Positions 10,540 to 19,502 of a DNA stretch of 64,000 bases are shown here, piece by piece. Source of the stretch: Pseudomonas sp. (GTDB lineage: Bacteria > Pseudomonadota > Gammaproteobacteria > Pseudomonadales > Pseudomonadaceae). Each line of letters starts with the position of its first letter. The first letter of the stretch is position 1. The stretch covers positions 1-64,000 of the forward strand of contig NZ_JAQGNX010000184.1 of NCBI RefSeq assembly GCF_028293835.1, in the 5' to 3' direction. Both the position numbers and the translations under genes were made by a program. The notes under the pieces were generated by a model that did no database searches, was not told the DNA's origin, and worked only from the letters and a program-made list of their open reading frames with translations.

Positions 10540-11304
10540 TTATTGAGTGATGTGTTTGCGATTGCTGACGTTGGTCTGCGCCACCACCACCAGAATCAGA
10601 ATGACGCACAAAAAAATGGCACTGGTCCAGGTAGCGCCCATGCCCAGGCCGCCGTAGGTTTTGGCTTGGGTCAGCAGGTCGCCCAGGGACGCACCGAACG
10701 GCCGGGTCAGGATGTAACCGATCCAGAACGTCAACACAGCATTGCCGCCCATACGCCATGCGGCGAAGGTGGCGGCGATCAGCGCGCCGAAGATCACCGC
10801 GCCCAGCGTGAAGCCCAATCCGAGCGCCTCGGTCGCCAGATCGCCTGCCGCAGTGCCGAGGGCGAAGGTGCAGAGCACGGCGGCCCAATAGAACCACTCT
10901 CGGCGTGGTGTGACGACTTCATGGATGGACAGCGTGTGCTCAACCCGGTACCAGACCAAAAAGAGGGTCGCCAGCAGTACGGAAAACACTGCAGTGCTGG
11001 TGTACAGACTGACATCCAGCAAATCCGTGAGCACATCGGTGATCTGGGTGCCGACGATGCTCACCAGCACGACGGTAAGCCAATAAGTCCAAGGGGTATA
11101 AGCACGGGTCCGAACTTGACCGAATAACGCGATGGCTAACAGGGTGACCATCCCGATGGTCGTCACGGCGGCGCCCAGACCGACGTCGACCGCGAGGAAA
11201 TCAGCGAAGGTTTCGCCTACCGTCGTCGACATGATTTTGATCACCCAGAACGATACGGTGACTTCAGGGACTTTATTGAGCCAACCGGCTGTTGTGGCAT
11301 TCAT
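10540..11304 (-). CDS. COG4705-like multi-pass membrane protein
   Basis: Hydrophobic repeats (NKVPEVTVSFWVIKIMSTTVGETFADFL...); internal ATG at 11304 is the better start. Confidence 0.75.
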   Translation of the reverse strand: MNATTAGWLNKVPEVTVSFWVIKIMSTTVGETFADFLAVDVGLGAAVTTIGMVTLLAIALFGQVRTRAYTPWTYWLTVVLVSIVGTQITDVLTDLLDVSLYTSTAVFSVLLATLFLVWYRVEHTLSIHEVVTPRREWFYWAAVLCTFALGTAAGDLATEALGLGFTLGAVIFGALIAATFAAWRMGGNAVLTFWIGYILTRPFGASLGDLLTQAKTYGGLGMGATWTSAIFLCVILILVVVAQTNVSNRKHITQ

Positions 11305-11455
11305 AGGGATCGCTTCTCCAAGGCAAGGCTGTAATGTGCGCAAGGGAGAAGATACGGAGCGAAACTTAGCTGTGACTGAGGGCGTTGAAATGAGGATGGC
11401 TACGGCGGATGGCGTAGGATGCGCCCGCCGTCGGGGCAGGCGCATCCTGGTACGC

Positions 11456-11641
11456 TTACAACGTTGTCGCTTGGTCTCCGCCTTTTTCTGCGATGGCGGA
11501 CAATTTTTCTTCAGCACCTTTTTCTTCGGCAAGCGTGTCGGCCAACGAGCTCGCCGCTTCGGGCATACCAGGCTTGGTAGCCATGGCGATCAAGGTGCCG
11601 TCGCTGGCGATCTCGTAGTGCTCACCTTTTAGCACTGTCAC
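11456..11641 (-). CDS. Small hypothetical protein (61 aa), coupled to the Mn-catalase gene
   Basis: Start ATG overlaps the stop of the upstream Mn-catalase gene by 4 nt. Confidence 0.65.
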   Translation of the reverse strand: MTVLKGEHYEIASDGTLIAMATKPGMPEAASSLADTLAEEKGAEEKLSAIAEKGGDQATTL

Positions 11642-12516
11642 TCACGGGGAATCGCTTTGCCTGATCCCAAATCTGCGCCGGTGAGCGGGTCTACCGATAC
11701 ATCAGAAGCAGTACGCGTTTTCATAGCGGTTACGGCGTCCATCTCGGCATCGCTGACGCTGCCTGATACCAGTCCATCGCCGCCGTCGACAGCCGGTTGT
11801 GGATTTTCCACAAATTCCCATTCCGGGCCTTCGTTCCAAGGGCCACGCAACGCTTCGCCTTGGGACATCTTGAAGTAGACGTTGGTGAACGAAGGGTCGC
11901 CCGGAAGCTTGCCTTGAGGAAAGTTAGGCTGGATGGAGTGCAGCGCTTTTTCGAATGACAGCTGGTGAGCTATTTCACGGGTCATCAGGAATTTGAGCGT
12001 GTCTTTAATGCCGGCGTCGTCAGTGACATTTATCAGGCGTTCGTATAGCAGTTTCGCCCGTGCCTCTGCGGCGATGTTCGACCTGAGGTCTGCTGTTGGT
12101 TCGCCAATGGTATCGACGTAAGCGCCAGACCACGGCACGCCAGCGGAGTTAACGAATGCGGGGCCGCCGCCGTAGAGAATCTGGGTGACGTGAGAATCGT
12201 TACCGGATCCAGTCAGCGATCGATAAAGCGTAGCCTCATCTTCAGCGCCTTCGGCCAACAGGCCTTTTGCGCCCTTATTTAGCATCATTACCAAAGAACC
12301 GATGATCTCAAGGTGGCTAAGCTCCTCTGTTGCGATATCGAACAGCATATCTTTGCGACCGGAATCATCTTCACCTACCGCTTGAGAAAAATAACGGCAC
12401 GCAGCCGCCAGCTCACCCTGGGGGCCGCCGAATTGCTCGAGTAAAAGGTTAGCCAGCCCAGGATTGGGCTCAGCTACACGAACGGTGTATTGCAGTCGTT
12501 TGTTGTGAATGAACAT
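11638..12516 (-). CDS. Manganese (non-heme) catalase family protein
   Basis: MFIHNKRLQYTVRVAEPNPGLANLLLEQFGGPQGELAAACRYFSQ...ATEELSHLEIIGSLVMML; ATG at 12516 preferred. Confidence 0.93.
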   Translation of the reverse strand: MFIHNKRLQYTVRVAEPNPGLANLLLEQFGGPQGELAAACRYFSQAVGEDDSGRKDMLFDIATEELSHLEIIGSLVMMLNKGAKGLLAEGAEDEATLYRSLTGSGNDSHVTQILYGGGPAFVNSAGVPWSGAYVDTIGEPTADLRSNIAAEARAKLLYERLINVTDDAGIKDTLKFLMTREIAHQLSFEKALHSIQPNFPQGKLPGDPSFTNVYFKMSQGEALRGPWNEGPEWEFVENPQPAVDGGDGLVSGSVSDAEMDAVTAMKTRTASDVSVDPLTGADLGSGKAIPRE

Positions 12517-12853
12517 GTATTTCTCCTCAACTTTCTCTAGGCCATCGTGGCTAAATTCGCGAGCCACCAAGAGGCAGACTCATGGAAAGTGAGAGCGAAA
12601 ATAACGCGTAGTTCCGGCGCAATGGACGAGCGGCTGAAGGCACAACTCTGTTACTTAACAGAAGTGGGCCACTACGCTACATCGTCTACAGGCTGCAGCC
12701 TCTTTTTTAAGTTCAAGTAATGACGGACGGGCAGGTTATAGAAAAATCCCATTGGGACTTTCCGACGAGTTGACCACAGGTGGCCTGAACCCGGTTGACT
12801 AGTTTCTCTCATATCAATACGCCCAGCACTTATGCCGGCGGACGGAGATATTT

Positions 12854-13060
12854 ATGAGCAATGACACGAACCCTTCAGCTTCGAACAGTGAGAGCCCAGC
12901 GGCTGAGGAAGGACGCACCAGGAGCAAGGAATTGCTTCCTGATGACAACGTAAGTGAAGGCCTTACTGATGATCAGCGGGTAAGTCGCGAGGGCGATTCT
13001 GACGAGGAGGGGGCTAGAGTAACGCCAGGCCCGGCAGATGAAGAACGGTTATCTAAATGA
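12854..13060 (+). CDS. Small acidic hypothetical protein (68 aa)
   Basis: ORF downstream of purine-rich GGAGATATTT; disordered, charged composition. Confidence 0.45.
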   Translation: MSNDTNPSASNSESPAAEEGRTRSKELLPDDNVSEGLTDDQRVSREGDSDEEGARVTPGPADEERLSK

Positions 13061-13330
13061 CAGGAGCCGGTTCGGCATATAAGCCGGAAACGGATGGGGT
13101 TGATTTTCCGCTGACGCTAACGGACGGAGCGAAGGGGGGACATTGACTCCAGAGATCGATATCGGCAGGCGCCGCAACGATGACATCGTTGAACAGCAAG
13201 CGTTAACCCGTTCCGATCAGCTTTTATCTCATCTGACCAAGTACACCCTCTAAGAAAACATAATGTCGTCATGATTGCTCCTTTAACCTATTGCTGGTAA
13301 TGCCTACAGGCCTTCAGATTTGCCGTCGAG

Positions 13331-13555
13331 TCATCGCGGTCTCCTTACTAGACGCGCTGTTTTCTCGCTGCGTTCCGCGGGGTTGATGAACGGCTTACCT
13401 TCATTATTGAAGGACCACTTGCCGCCGCTACGTTTCGCGAATGTCTTAGTATCCGCAAGGTGATCTTTCAAGGCTGATTCAGCGCTATGGCGAACTACCG
13501 CTAGTCCCTCCGTCTTCAGGCACGCCGGCGATCCCGCGCCCGGTCTCCAACGCAT
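13331..13555 (-). CDS. Small basic hypothetical protein (74 aa)
   Basis: ORF only; no recognised motif. Confidence 0.3.
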   Translation of the reverse strand: MRWRPGAGSPACLKTEGLAVVRHSAESALKDHLADTKTFAKRSGGKWSFNNEGKPFINPAERSEKTARLVRRPR

Positions 13556-13628
13556 TTATATTTGGGACAAAGGCATTCGGAGTCTGTCCCATTTAAAAGA
13601 GTGCATGACTGACTAAGGGGGTGTTCTC

Positions 13629-14126
13629 ATGATTCCAGATGACATCGTTGCGTATTTGAAAGAGCAGTCGCTACTTCTAGCGACAGCGGAATCGTGCACG
13701 GCAGGCCGCATCGTGGCACTGCTTGCTCAGGTGCCAGGCAGCGGCTCGTTGATTGAATGCGGCTACGTTGTTTATTCGCCCGAGGCGAAACAGCGGTTGC
13801 TGGGCGTAAGTGCCGAAACTATTGAGCGCTTCAATCTGACCAGCGTTGAGGTCGCTCAGGAAATGGCTTTGGGAGCATTACATGACAGTCCCGCCACCGC
13901 CGCCATCGCCACTACTGGATTGTGCGGTACTGAGGACGTCGATGGTATTCCCGCAGGCACTGTCTGTTTTGCCTGGGCATTCGTGTGTCATAACCGGGTG
14001 AGTGTGTTTACCCGCCGCCACCGCTTTTTTGGCGATAGAGAAAGTCTTCAACACCAGGCGGCGCTCCATGCCCTTCAAGCCTTGCCTGATTTTCATCAAC
14101 GAGCGCTTGCTGGGGAATCTGCGTGA
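13629..14126 (+). CDS. CinA C-terminal / nicotinamide-nucleotide amidohydrolase (PncC-like)
   Basis: LLATAESCTAGRIVALLAQVPGSGSLIECGYVVYSPEAKQRLLGV. Confidence 0.9.
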   Translation: MIPDDIVAYLKEQSLLLATAESCTAGRIVALLAQVPGSGSLIECGYVVYSPEAKQRLLGVSAETIERFNLTSVEVAQEMALGALHDSPATAAIATTGLCGTEDVDGIPAGTVCFAWAFVCHNRVSVFTRRHRFFGDRESLQHQAALHALQALPDFHQRALAGESA

Positions 14127-14154
14127 GTACCCTGTCCAGCCTGGAGGTCATTTT

Positions 14155-15222
14155 ATGAGTGAAACGAGTCTGCTGGAGCAACTGCTTTTCGCACGAGGGC
14201 CAGGTGGAGAGGAAGATGAGGTTCGAGAAATCTGCCACGCGGAGCTGCGCCGTCATTGCGATGAAACCTGGACTGACGATGCCGGAAATCTGATCGGCTT
14301 GATTCGTAGCATGGCGTCCGAACCGTCTGAAGCGCGAGCGGCGACTTTGATCATGGCGCACCTTGATGAAATCGCTATGGCGGTTAAAAGCATCAGCGAT
14401 GATGGCTCTCTTCAGGTGACCGCACTCGGCGGGGTCAATCCGGTAAATTTTGGAATGTGCCCGGTGGACATAATGGGTGATGAGCACGTGTGCCCGGGCG
14501 TCCTGTCCTTCGGTAGCATGCACGCCACTGCGCAGTCACGCCAAGGAGCGGATGTGCAAAGCGGCAACGTGCATTGGCAAGATGTCCACGTCGTGACCAG
14601 ACGCAGCACCGAACAGTTGAAGGAGGCGGGAATTCGGCCTGGCACCCGCGTGGTCATGAGCCGACATTGGCGCAAGCCGTTTTATTTGGTAGACGCGGTC
14701 GCGGCCCACTTTCTTGATGACAGGGCGCCCGTCGTAACTGTACTCCAGACGGCGGCGGCGCTGGTTGGTCGTCGTGCAGAGCTCAGTGGCGATGTCTATT
14801 TCGCGTTCACTACAATGGAAGAGGAAACCAACGCTGGGGCATTATTCGCTGCCCTTCATTTGCCCTGCAAAATAGCAGTTGCTGTGGAAGTGGGCCCCAT
14901 CGCTGAGGAGTACGGAACAACGCTATCAGTGAACCCCATTATTGTTTCTGGGGACGAGAAGGGACACTACACCCGCGCGATCACAGATTCTTTGATCTAC
15001 GCAGCGCGCGCTGCGGGATACGAACCCCAAGTTGCGTTGTTGGACGACTTTGCGTCTGATGCCAGCGCGATCTTAAGCGCCGGCGCAATGGGGAAGGCGG
15101 GGTGTATTGCTATCCCGACCGAAAATACCCATGGCTTCGAAATAGTGCTTAACGAGGCCATCACTGCGTGCACCGCAACGCTTACCCATTATTTGACCAT
15201 CACACCCAAATCGGTTGCCTAA
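14155..15222 (+). CDS. M42 family metallopeptidase-like protein
   Basis: MAHLDEIAM (cf. AHMDEIG), FLDDR, TMEEETNAGA, ENTHGFE motifs; ATG at 14155 preferred. Confidence 0.82.
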   Translation: MSETSLLEQLLFARGPGGEEDEVREICHAELRRHCDETWTDDAGNLIGLIRSMASEPSEARAATLIMAHLDEIAMAVKSISDDGSLQVTALGGVNPVNFGMCPVDIMGDEHVCPGVLSFGSMHATAQSRQGADVQSGNVHWQDVHVVTRRSTEQLKEAGIRPGTRVVMSRHWRKPFYLVDAVAAHFLDDRAPVVTVLQTAAALVGRRAELSGDVYFAFTTMEEETNAGALFAALHLPCKIAVAVEVGPIAEEYGTTLSVNPIIVSGDEKGHYTRAITDSLIYAARAAGYEPQVALLDDFASDASAILSAGAMGKAGCIAIPTENTHGFEIVLNEAITACTATLTHYLTITPKSVA

Positions 15223-15273
15223 GCGACGCCGATTGACTGCCAGCACGGCCGAGACAAGTTGGGGAACGAACGC

Positions 15274-15582
15274 ATGTATTTGATCGAAGTTTTTCTCCCG
15301 GTTAACGACAATGACGGTCTCAAACAGCCCGGTCATTTATTCGGGGACGTGCGCAAGGAGTTGGTGCGGCAGTTTGGTGGTATGACCGCTTTTACTCGCA
15401 GTCCGGCCACCGGAATTTGGGACGGGGCTGAGAATGGACGGCGTGAAGATGAAATCGTCATTTATGAAGTGATGGCCGATACCTTGGACCGCACGTGGTG
15501 GAAAGCCTATAAGGCTGATCTTGAAAAGCGTTTCAGGCAGGACGAGCTTGTCATTCGGTCATCTGAACTTGATTTACTATGA
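15274..15582 (+). CDS. Conserved-looking hypothetical protein
   Basis: 102 aa ORF with ATG at 15274, co-directional with the M42 gene. Confidence 0.65.
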   Translation: MYLIEVFLPVNDNDGLKQPGHLFGDVRKELVRQFGGMTAFTRSPATGIWDGAENGRREDEIVIYEVMADTLDRTWWKAYKADLEKRFRQDELVIRSSELDLL

Positions 15583-15584
15583 CC

Positions 15585-15845
15585 TTAACGTTTGCCCCGG
15601 GCTCCTGTCGCTTCGGCTATCGCAGAAAGTGTCTCCTCCATTTCAGTAATCGAGGTGTGCAACAGCGCAAAGCACTGTGAGAGAGACTGCTTTGTGTCAA
15701 CGGTCTGGTGACCGGCCAGGTCTGTCACTTCTGCAAGCTCGATCTGCTCGAGACGTTGAACGGAACTTCGGAGCGACCGAAGTAACGTCGCGGTATCTAG
15801 ACTAGTCGCGGTATTAAGACTATGGGCGTCACTGAGCTTCTTCAT
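15585..15845 (-). CDS. Hypothetical protein, coiled-coil-like (86 aa)
   Basis: Intact ORF convergent with 15274..15582; heptad-like composition. Confidence 0.6.
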   Translation of the reverse strand: MKKLSDAHSLNTATSLDTATLLRSLRSSVQRLEQIELAEVTDLAGHQTVDTKQSLSQCFALLHTSITEMEETLSAIAEATGARGKR

Positions 15846-16033
15846 AAAAATCCACGAATTCCGCCTGGGTGTTTGTCGGTTGACCGCAAGCTTTGAAAGC
15901 CGTTCAAACCGAGCATGTACCGCGGAAAATTCCCGGTGATATGAGCAGTAAGGCCCCGGAGGGTATGGACATTCGTTGAATTTTTTTATAGCGGGGAAGT
16001 CGACCTATTAGCCCATTACCCTGGAGACTCATC

Positions 16034-16327
16034 ATGGAAATCAATGAAAATGCGCCTGGAAACATCTCTCAAGGGGGTGTAACGAGCGGTACGGACAACG
16101 AAACCGGCTTTGATCGCCAGCGGGATGCAGGCAAGCCGCCGTTGGCTGAGGAGGAAGTCGACCAGTTGGAAGGACATGAATTGATCGAGCCGCGTGAACC
16201 AGGCGTCGATCTCCTGTCGGATAATCAAAGTGAGGTTCCACTGTCTCCCAACGACGACATCGATGAGGATATGGCGGATGTCGATATCAATAATTTGGTA
16301 TCGGACGAGCATCCTGACTCGCGATGA
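16034..16327 (+). CDS. Acidic hypothetical protein (97 aa)
   Basis: ORF with upstream GGAG; highly acidic; followed by terminator. Confidence 0.6.
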   Translation: MEINENAPGNISQGGVTSGTDNETGFDRQRDAGKPPLAEEEVDQLEGHELIEPREPGVDLLSDNQSEVPLSPNDDIDEDMADVDINNLVSDEHPDSR

Positions 16328-16343
16328 TCAATCCTGCCCAACG

Positions 16344-16368
16344 AGCCCGGCCGTATGTCGGGCTTTTT
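16344..16368 (+). terminator. Rho-independent terminator
   Basis: AGCCCG-gccgtatgt-CGGGCT followed by T5. Confidence 0.8.
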
Positions 16369-16379
16369 AATGGCTCGGT

Positions 16380-16570
16380 TTTGGCCAGAACACTCGTGGA
16401 CTCTATGAGCCCACGCGCTTGTTCAAGCCACTATTGCTCACGTTCGTTAGTGGTCAGACGAACGGAGCCGTATCAGGTTGAACAATAGGGCGCCGCTCTC
16501 GATCACATTTTTGTGACGCTAATCTCCCATCAGGTCAGGGTTTAGCCCGTGCTGTAGGCGGGCTTTTTTT
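16380..16570 (+). ncRNA. Candidate structured RNA ending in a Rho-independent terminator
   Basis: TTGTTCAA(16419-16426)/TTGAACAA(16478-16485) encloses CGTTCGT(16441-16447)/ACGAACG(16458-16464); ends with AGCCCG/CGGGCT-T7. Confidence 0.4.
16544..16570 (+). terminator. Rho-independent terminator
   Basis: AGCCCG-tgctgtagg-CGGGCT followed by T7. Confidence 0.82.
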
Positions 16571-16674
16571 CTGTTGCTTGTGCGTACGAGGTGGCGTGCT
16601 TTCAAGGTAATGAATTAGTTGGCTCCGAGGGCGATCGCTGCGTGCATCGTGACGGGCTACAGGAGAATTTGTTT

Positions 16675-17526
16675 ATGACTGAATATCCCTTGGTCGCAAC
16701 CCGCGCCCGCCTTTCGACGATACACGAGCCCAACCTTACCGCCTCAGAGCGAACGCTCTCGGTCGCGGCAGGCGCAGTCTTACTCATAAATGGTCTGCGC
16801 ACTGGAGGCTTCGGTGGGATTGCCCAAGCGTGTCTGGGCAGCTACGGCCTGATTCGTGGTGTAACCGGAAACTGTGCATTAAAGAAAGCAGTTGCACCGA
16901 CCCCGTTCGAAGAAGAGTTTCAAGAACAACGCGGCTGGAGCACCAGTGAGGCAGTGACACGTAGCATCACGATCAACAAACCCCAGGATGAAGTACTGGC
17001 GTTCATCAGGGAGCCGCAAAACATCGCGCGCCTTATACCCTGGATTGATAGCGTCCAGTCGACCGACAGGAACACATCGCGGTGGATCGCCAATGCACCT
17101 CTGGGTCGAAAACTCGAATGGAATCTCACATTAGCAGAGGTTCAAGCAGATTCATTGCGCTGGAGTACTGCACCGGAAACCAGGTGGGAACATGATATTT
17201 CGGTTCAATTCAAGCAAGCCCCTGCCAACCGAGGCACCGAAGTCAAAGTAGTGATTGTTGGCAAGCCACCGCTGGGAACGCTTGGCTATGCGTTAGCCAA
17301 CGCACTCGCGTTGTTTACAGATAAAGCCCTGCTAAATGTGTTGCGTAGCGTCAAGCAGCAGTTGGAGACAGGTGAAGTCAGCACTAATCACATGCGTCAG
17401 GATAAATCGTCGGACCTTTTTCACGTTGACTTAAAAGCTGATGAGAGCGAAGGCAGCGGTGCGTCGCAGCGCCCATCCGTGAGCTCGGTCAAGTCCGGCG
17501 TCGCCCTGGAAGGAGGAAACGTCTAA
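16675..17526 (+). CDS. DUF2892-like membrane segment fused to SRPBCC domain
   Basis: TLSVAAGAVLLINGLRTGGFGGIAQACLGSYGLIRGVTG (YgaP-like TM) then SRPBCC-like ITINKPQDEVLAFIREPQNIARLIPWIDSV. Confidence 0.75.
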   Translation: MTEYPLVATRARLSTIHEPNLTASERTLSVAAGAVLLINGLRTGGFGGIAQACLGSYGLIRGVTGNCALKKAVAPTPFEEEFQEQRGWSTSEAVTRSITINKPQDEVLAFIREPQNIARLIPWIDSVQSTDRNTSRWIANAPLGRKLEWNLTLAEVQADSLRWSTAPETRWEHDISVQFKQAPANRGTEVKVVIVGKPPLGTLGYALANALALFTDKALLNVLRSVKQQLETGEVSTNHMRQDKSSDLFHVDLKADESEGSGASQRPSVSSVKSGVALEGGNV

Positions 17527-18695
17527 TGCGCGCACTAACCTGGCAAGGCCCAAATAAACTGCAGGTCGATAATGTTCCAGACCCGACTCTCCTTAACCCG
17601 CGAGACGTGATCATTCGCGTTATTTTGTCATCGGTATGCGGTTCTGATTTACACCTTTTGGGCGGCTATGTGCCGTCCATGGAACCGGGCGATATCATCG
17701 GTCACGAATTTCTCGGAGAGGTAGTGGAAGCCGGTTCGGGCGTGACAGGATTTAAAAAGGGCGACAAGGTCATCACTGTCTCAATCATCGGCTGCGGGGA
17801 CTGCGAGCATTGTCGGCGCAGTGATTTTTCATGCTGTGACAATTCCAACCCCAACCCCAGCGTAACCGACATCGCCTACGGTCAGCCTTGCTGTGGGATC
17901 ATCGGTTACAGCCATGCATTTGGCGGCTACTCAGGCAGCCATGCTACTTATGTCAGAGTCCCGTTTGCCGACGTAAACCTGTTCGCCGTTCCCGATGGCG
18001 TCAGCGATCAGCAGGCAGTGTTTGTGTCTGATGCGGCGCCTACGGGCTATTACGCGGCGGACAACGCTGACATTCAGCCGGGGGATACTGTGGCGGTGTG
18101 GGGCTGCGGCGGCGTAGGGCAAATGGCAATTCGCAGTGCTTATTTATTAGGTGCGGAACGGGTCATTGCTATAGACCGTTTCCCGGATCGACTAAAGCTC
18201 GCCGAAGTTCATGCGGGTGCGATCATTATAAATTATGAAACCACCAACGTTCACGAAGCCCTGCTGGAGCTTACGGGAGGACGAGGTCCGGATCGCTGCA
18301 TTGACTGCGTGGGTATGGAAGCCCATGGCACTGAACTTGACTATGCCTATGACAAGGCCAAGCAACTGCTGCGTTTGCATACCGAGCGCGGGACCGTGCT
18401 TCGCCAGGCCATACGCGCTTGTCGCAAAGGTGGCACCGTGTCGGTGGTCGGTGTTTATGGCGGTCTGTTGGACAAGTTCCCAATGGGCGCCATCGTTAAT
18501 AAAGCGTTGACATTGCGCTCTGGCCAACAGCCAGGGCAGCGATATGCCAAGCTGCTGTTCGAGCACATCCTTAACGGTGAGCTTGATCCTTCTTATCTAT
18601 TAACCCACCCCATGAGCCTGGAGCAGGCACCCGAAGGCTATGCGATGTTCAAGAATAAATCGCAGGACTGTATGCGGGCGGTGTTCCGGCCCTAA
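17526..18695 (+). CDS. Zinc-dependent alcohol dehydrogenase
   Basis: GHEFLGEVVEAG, Cys-rich structural Zn site CGDCEHCRRSDFSCC, GCGGVGQMAIR; TAATG overlap with upstream gene. Confidence 0.94.
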   Translation: MRALTWQGPNKLQVDNVPDPTLLNPRDVIIRVILSSVCGSDLHLLGGYVPSMEPGDIIGHEFLGEVVEAGSGVTGFKKGDKVITVSIIGCGDCEHCRRSDFSCCDNSNPNPSVTDIAYGQPCCGIIGYSHAFGGYSGSHATYVRVPFADVNLFAVPDGVSDQQAVFVSDAAPTGYYAADNADIQPGDTVAVWGCGGVGQMAIRSAYLLGAERVIAIDRFPDRLKLAEVHAGAIIINYETTNVHEALLELTGGRGPDRCIDCVGMEAHGTELDYAYDKAKQLLRLHTERGTVLRQAIRACRKGGTVSVVGVYGGLLDKFPMGAIVNKALTLRSGQQPGQRYAKLLFEHILNGELDPSYLLTHPMSLEQAPEGYAMFKNKSQDCMRAVFRP

Positions 18696-18909
18696 ACGGA
18701 ATTAGAGGGCCGCGAATTACCCTGGATATTATGTTCTTTCAAGACTGGTAATAAGCCAGCCGCTGGAGGTGGATCTGTGTAAGCGTTCGAAAGGGCCTCT
18801 CAGTTGCTTACCAGTACCGACGAATGGAACTAATAACCGATCGTCAAAGGCAATGAACTCCGCCTAACCACGGGTATCAATCTTATACACTCACGAAGAG
18901 GATACACTC

Positions 18910-19419
18910 ATGGCTACCCCTCAAGAAAACCTTCTCGACTGGCTCCGTGATGCTCATGCAATGGAGCAACAAGCTGAAAAGATGCTGAAAGCGCAGTCAG
19001 AGCGTTTAGAACACTACCCTGAGCTCAAAACCCGTATTGATCAGCACATCCAGGAAACGCTGAATCAGCAAAAGCTCGTCGATGGATGCCTTTCCCGCCT
19101 GGGAGGGAGTTCATCCACCCTGAAGGACGTGACCGGCAAGCTGATGGCGTTTGGACAGGCTGTAGGTGGCTCAATGATGAGCGACGAAGTGATAAAAGGC
19201 GCAATGGCTGGCTACGTGTTTGAGAACGTAGAAATCGCGACGTACACGCTTTTGATTGCCGCCGCTAACGCAGCCGGCGACGCCCAGACTCAAGCAGCAT
19301 GTGAGCAGATATTGCCTCAGGAACAAGCCATGGCTGACTGGCTTCTCGAGCATCTTCCGAAACTCACAGAAGCGTTTTTGCTTCGTTCCGCAAGTCCAGA
19401 CCTTGAAGCTAAAAAGTAA
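18910..19419 (+). CDS. Ferritin-like DUF892 / YciE-YciF family protein
   Basis: LLDWLRDAHAMEQQAEKMLKAQSERLEHYPELKTRIDQH. Confidence 0.9.
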   Translation: MATPQENLLDWLRDAHAMEQQAEKMLKAQSERLEHYPELKTRIDQHIQETLNQQKLVDGCLSRLGGSSSTLKDVTGKLMAFGQAVGGSMMSDEVIKGAMAGYVFENVEIATYTLLIAAANAAGDAQTQAACEQILPQEQAMADWLLEHLPKLTEAFLLRSASPDLEAKK

Positions 19420-19502
19420 TGGCAGGTGACGCTAGCCGTTTCGATGGCTACGTCACCTTAACCTAAAGTGTTTGTATCTACAGGGAAGGTCTGCCCCATA
19501 AG

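Noticed and set aside
16503-16516. TCACA-TTTT-TGTGA as a possible CRP site
   Set aside because: Half-site order and spacing are inverted relative to the TGTGA-N6-TCACA consensus; more likely a hairpin.
18855-18890. AlgU-type promoter upstream of the DUF892 gene
   Set aside because: GAACTC is present but the -10 match at correct spacing is poor; not supportable without mapping.
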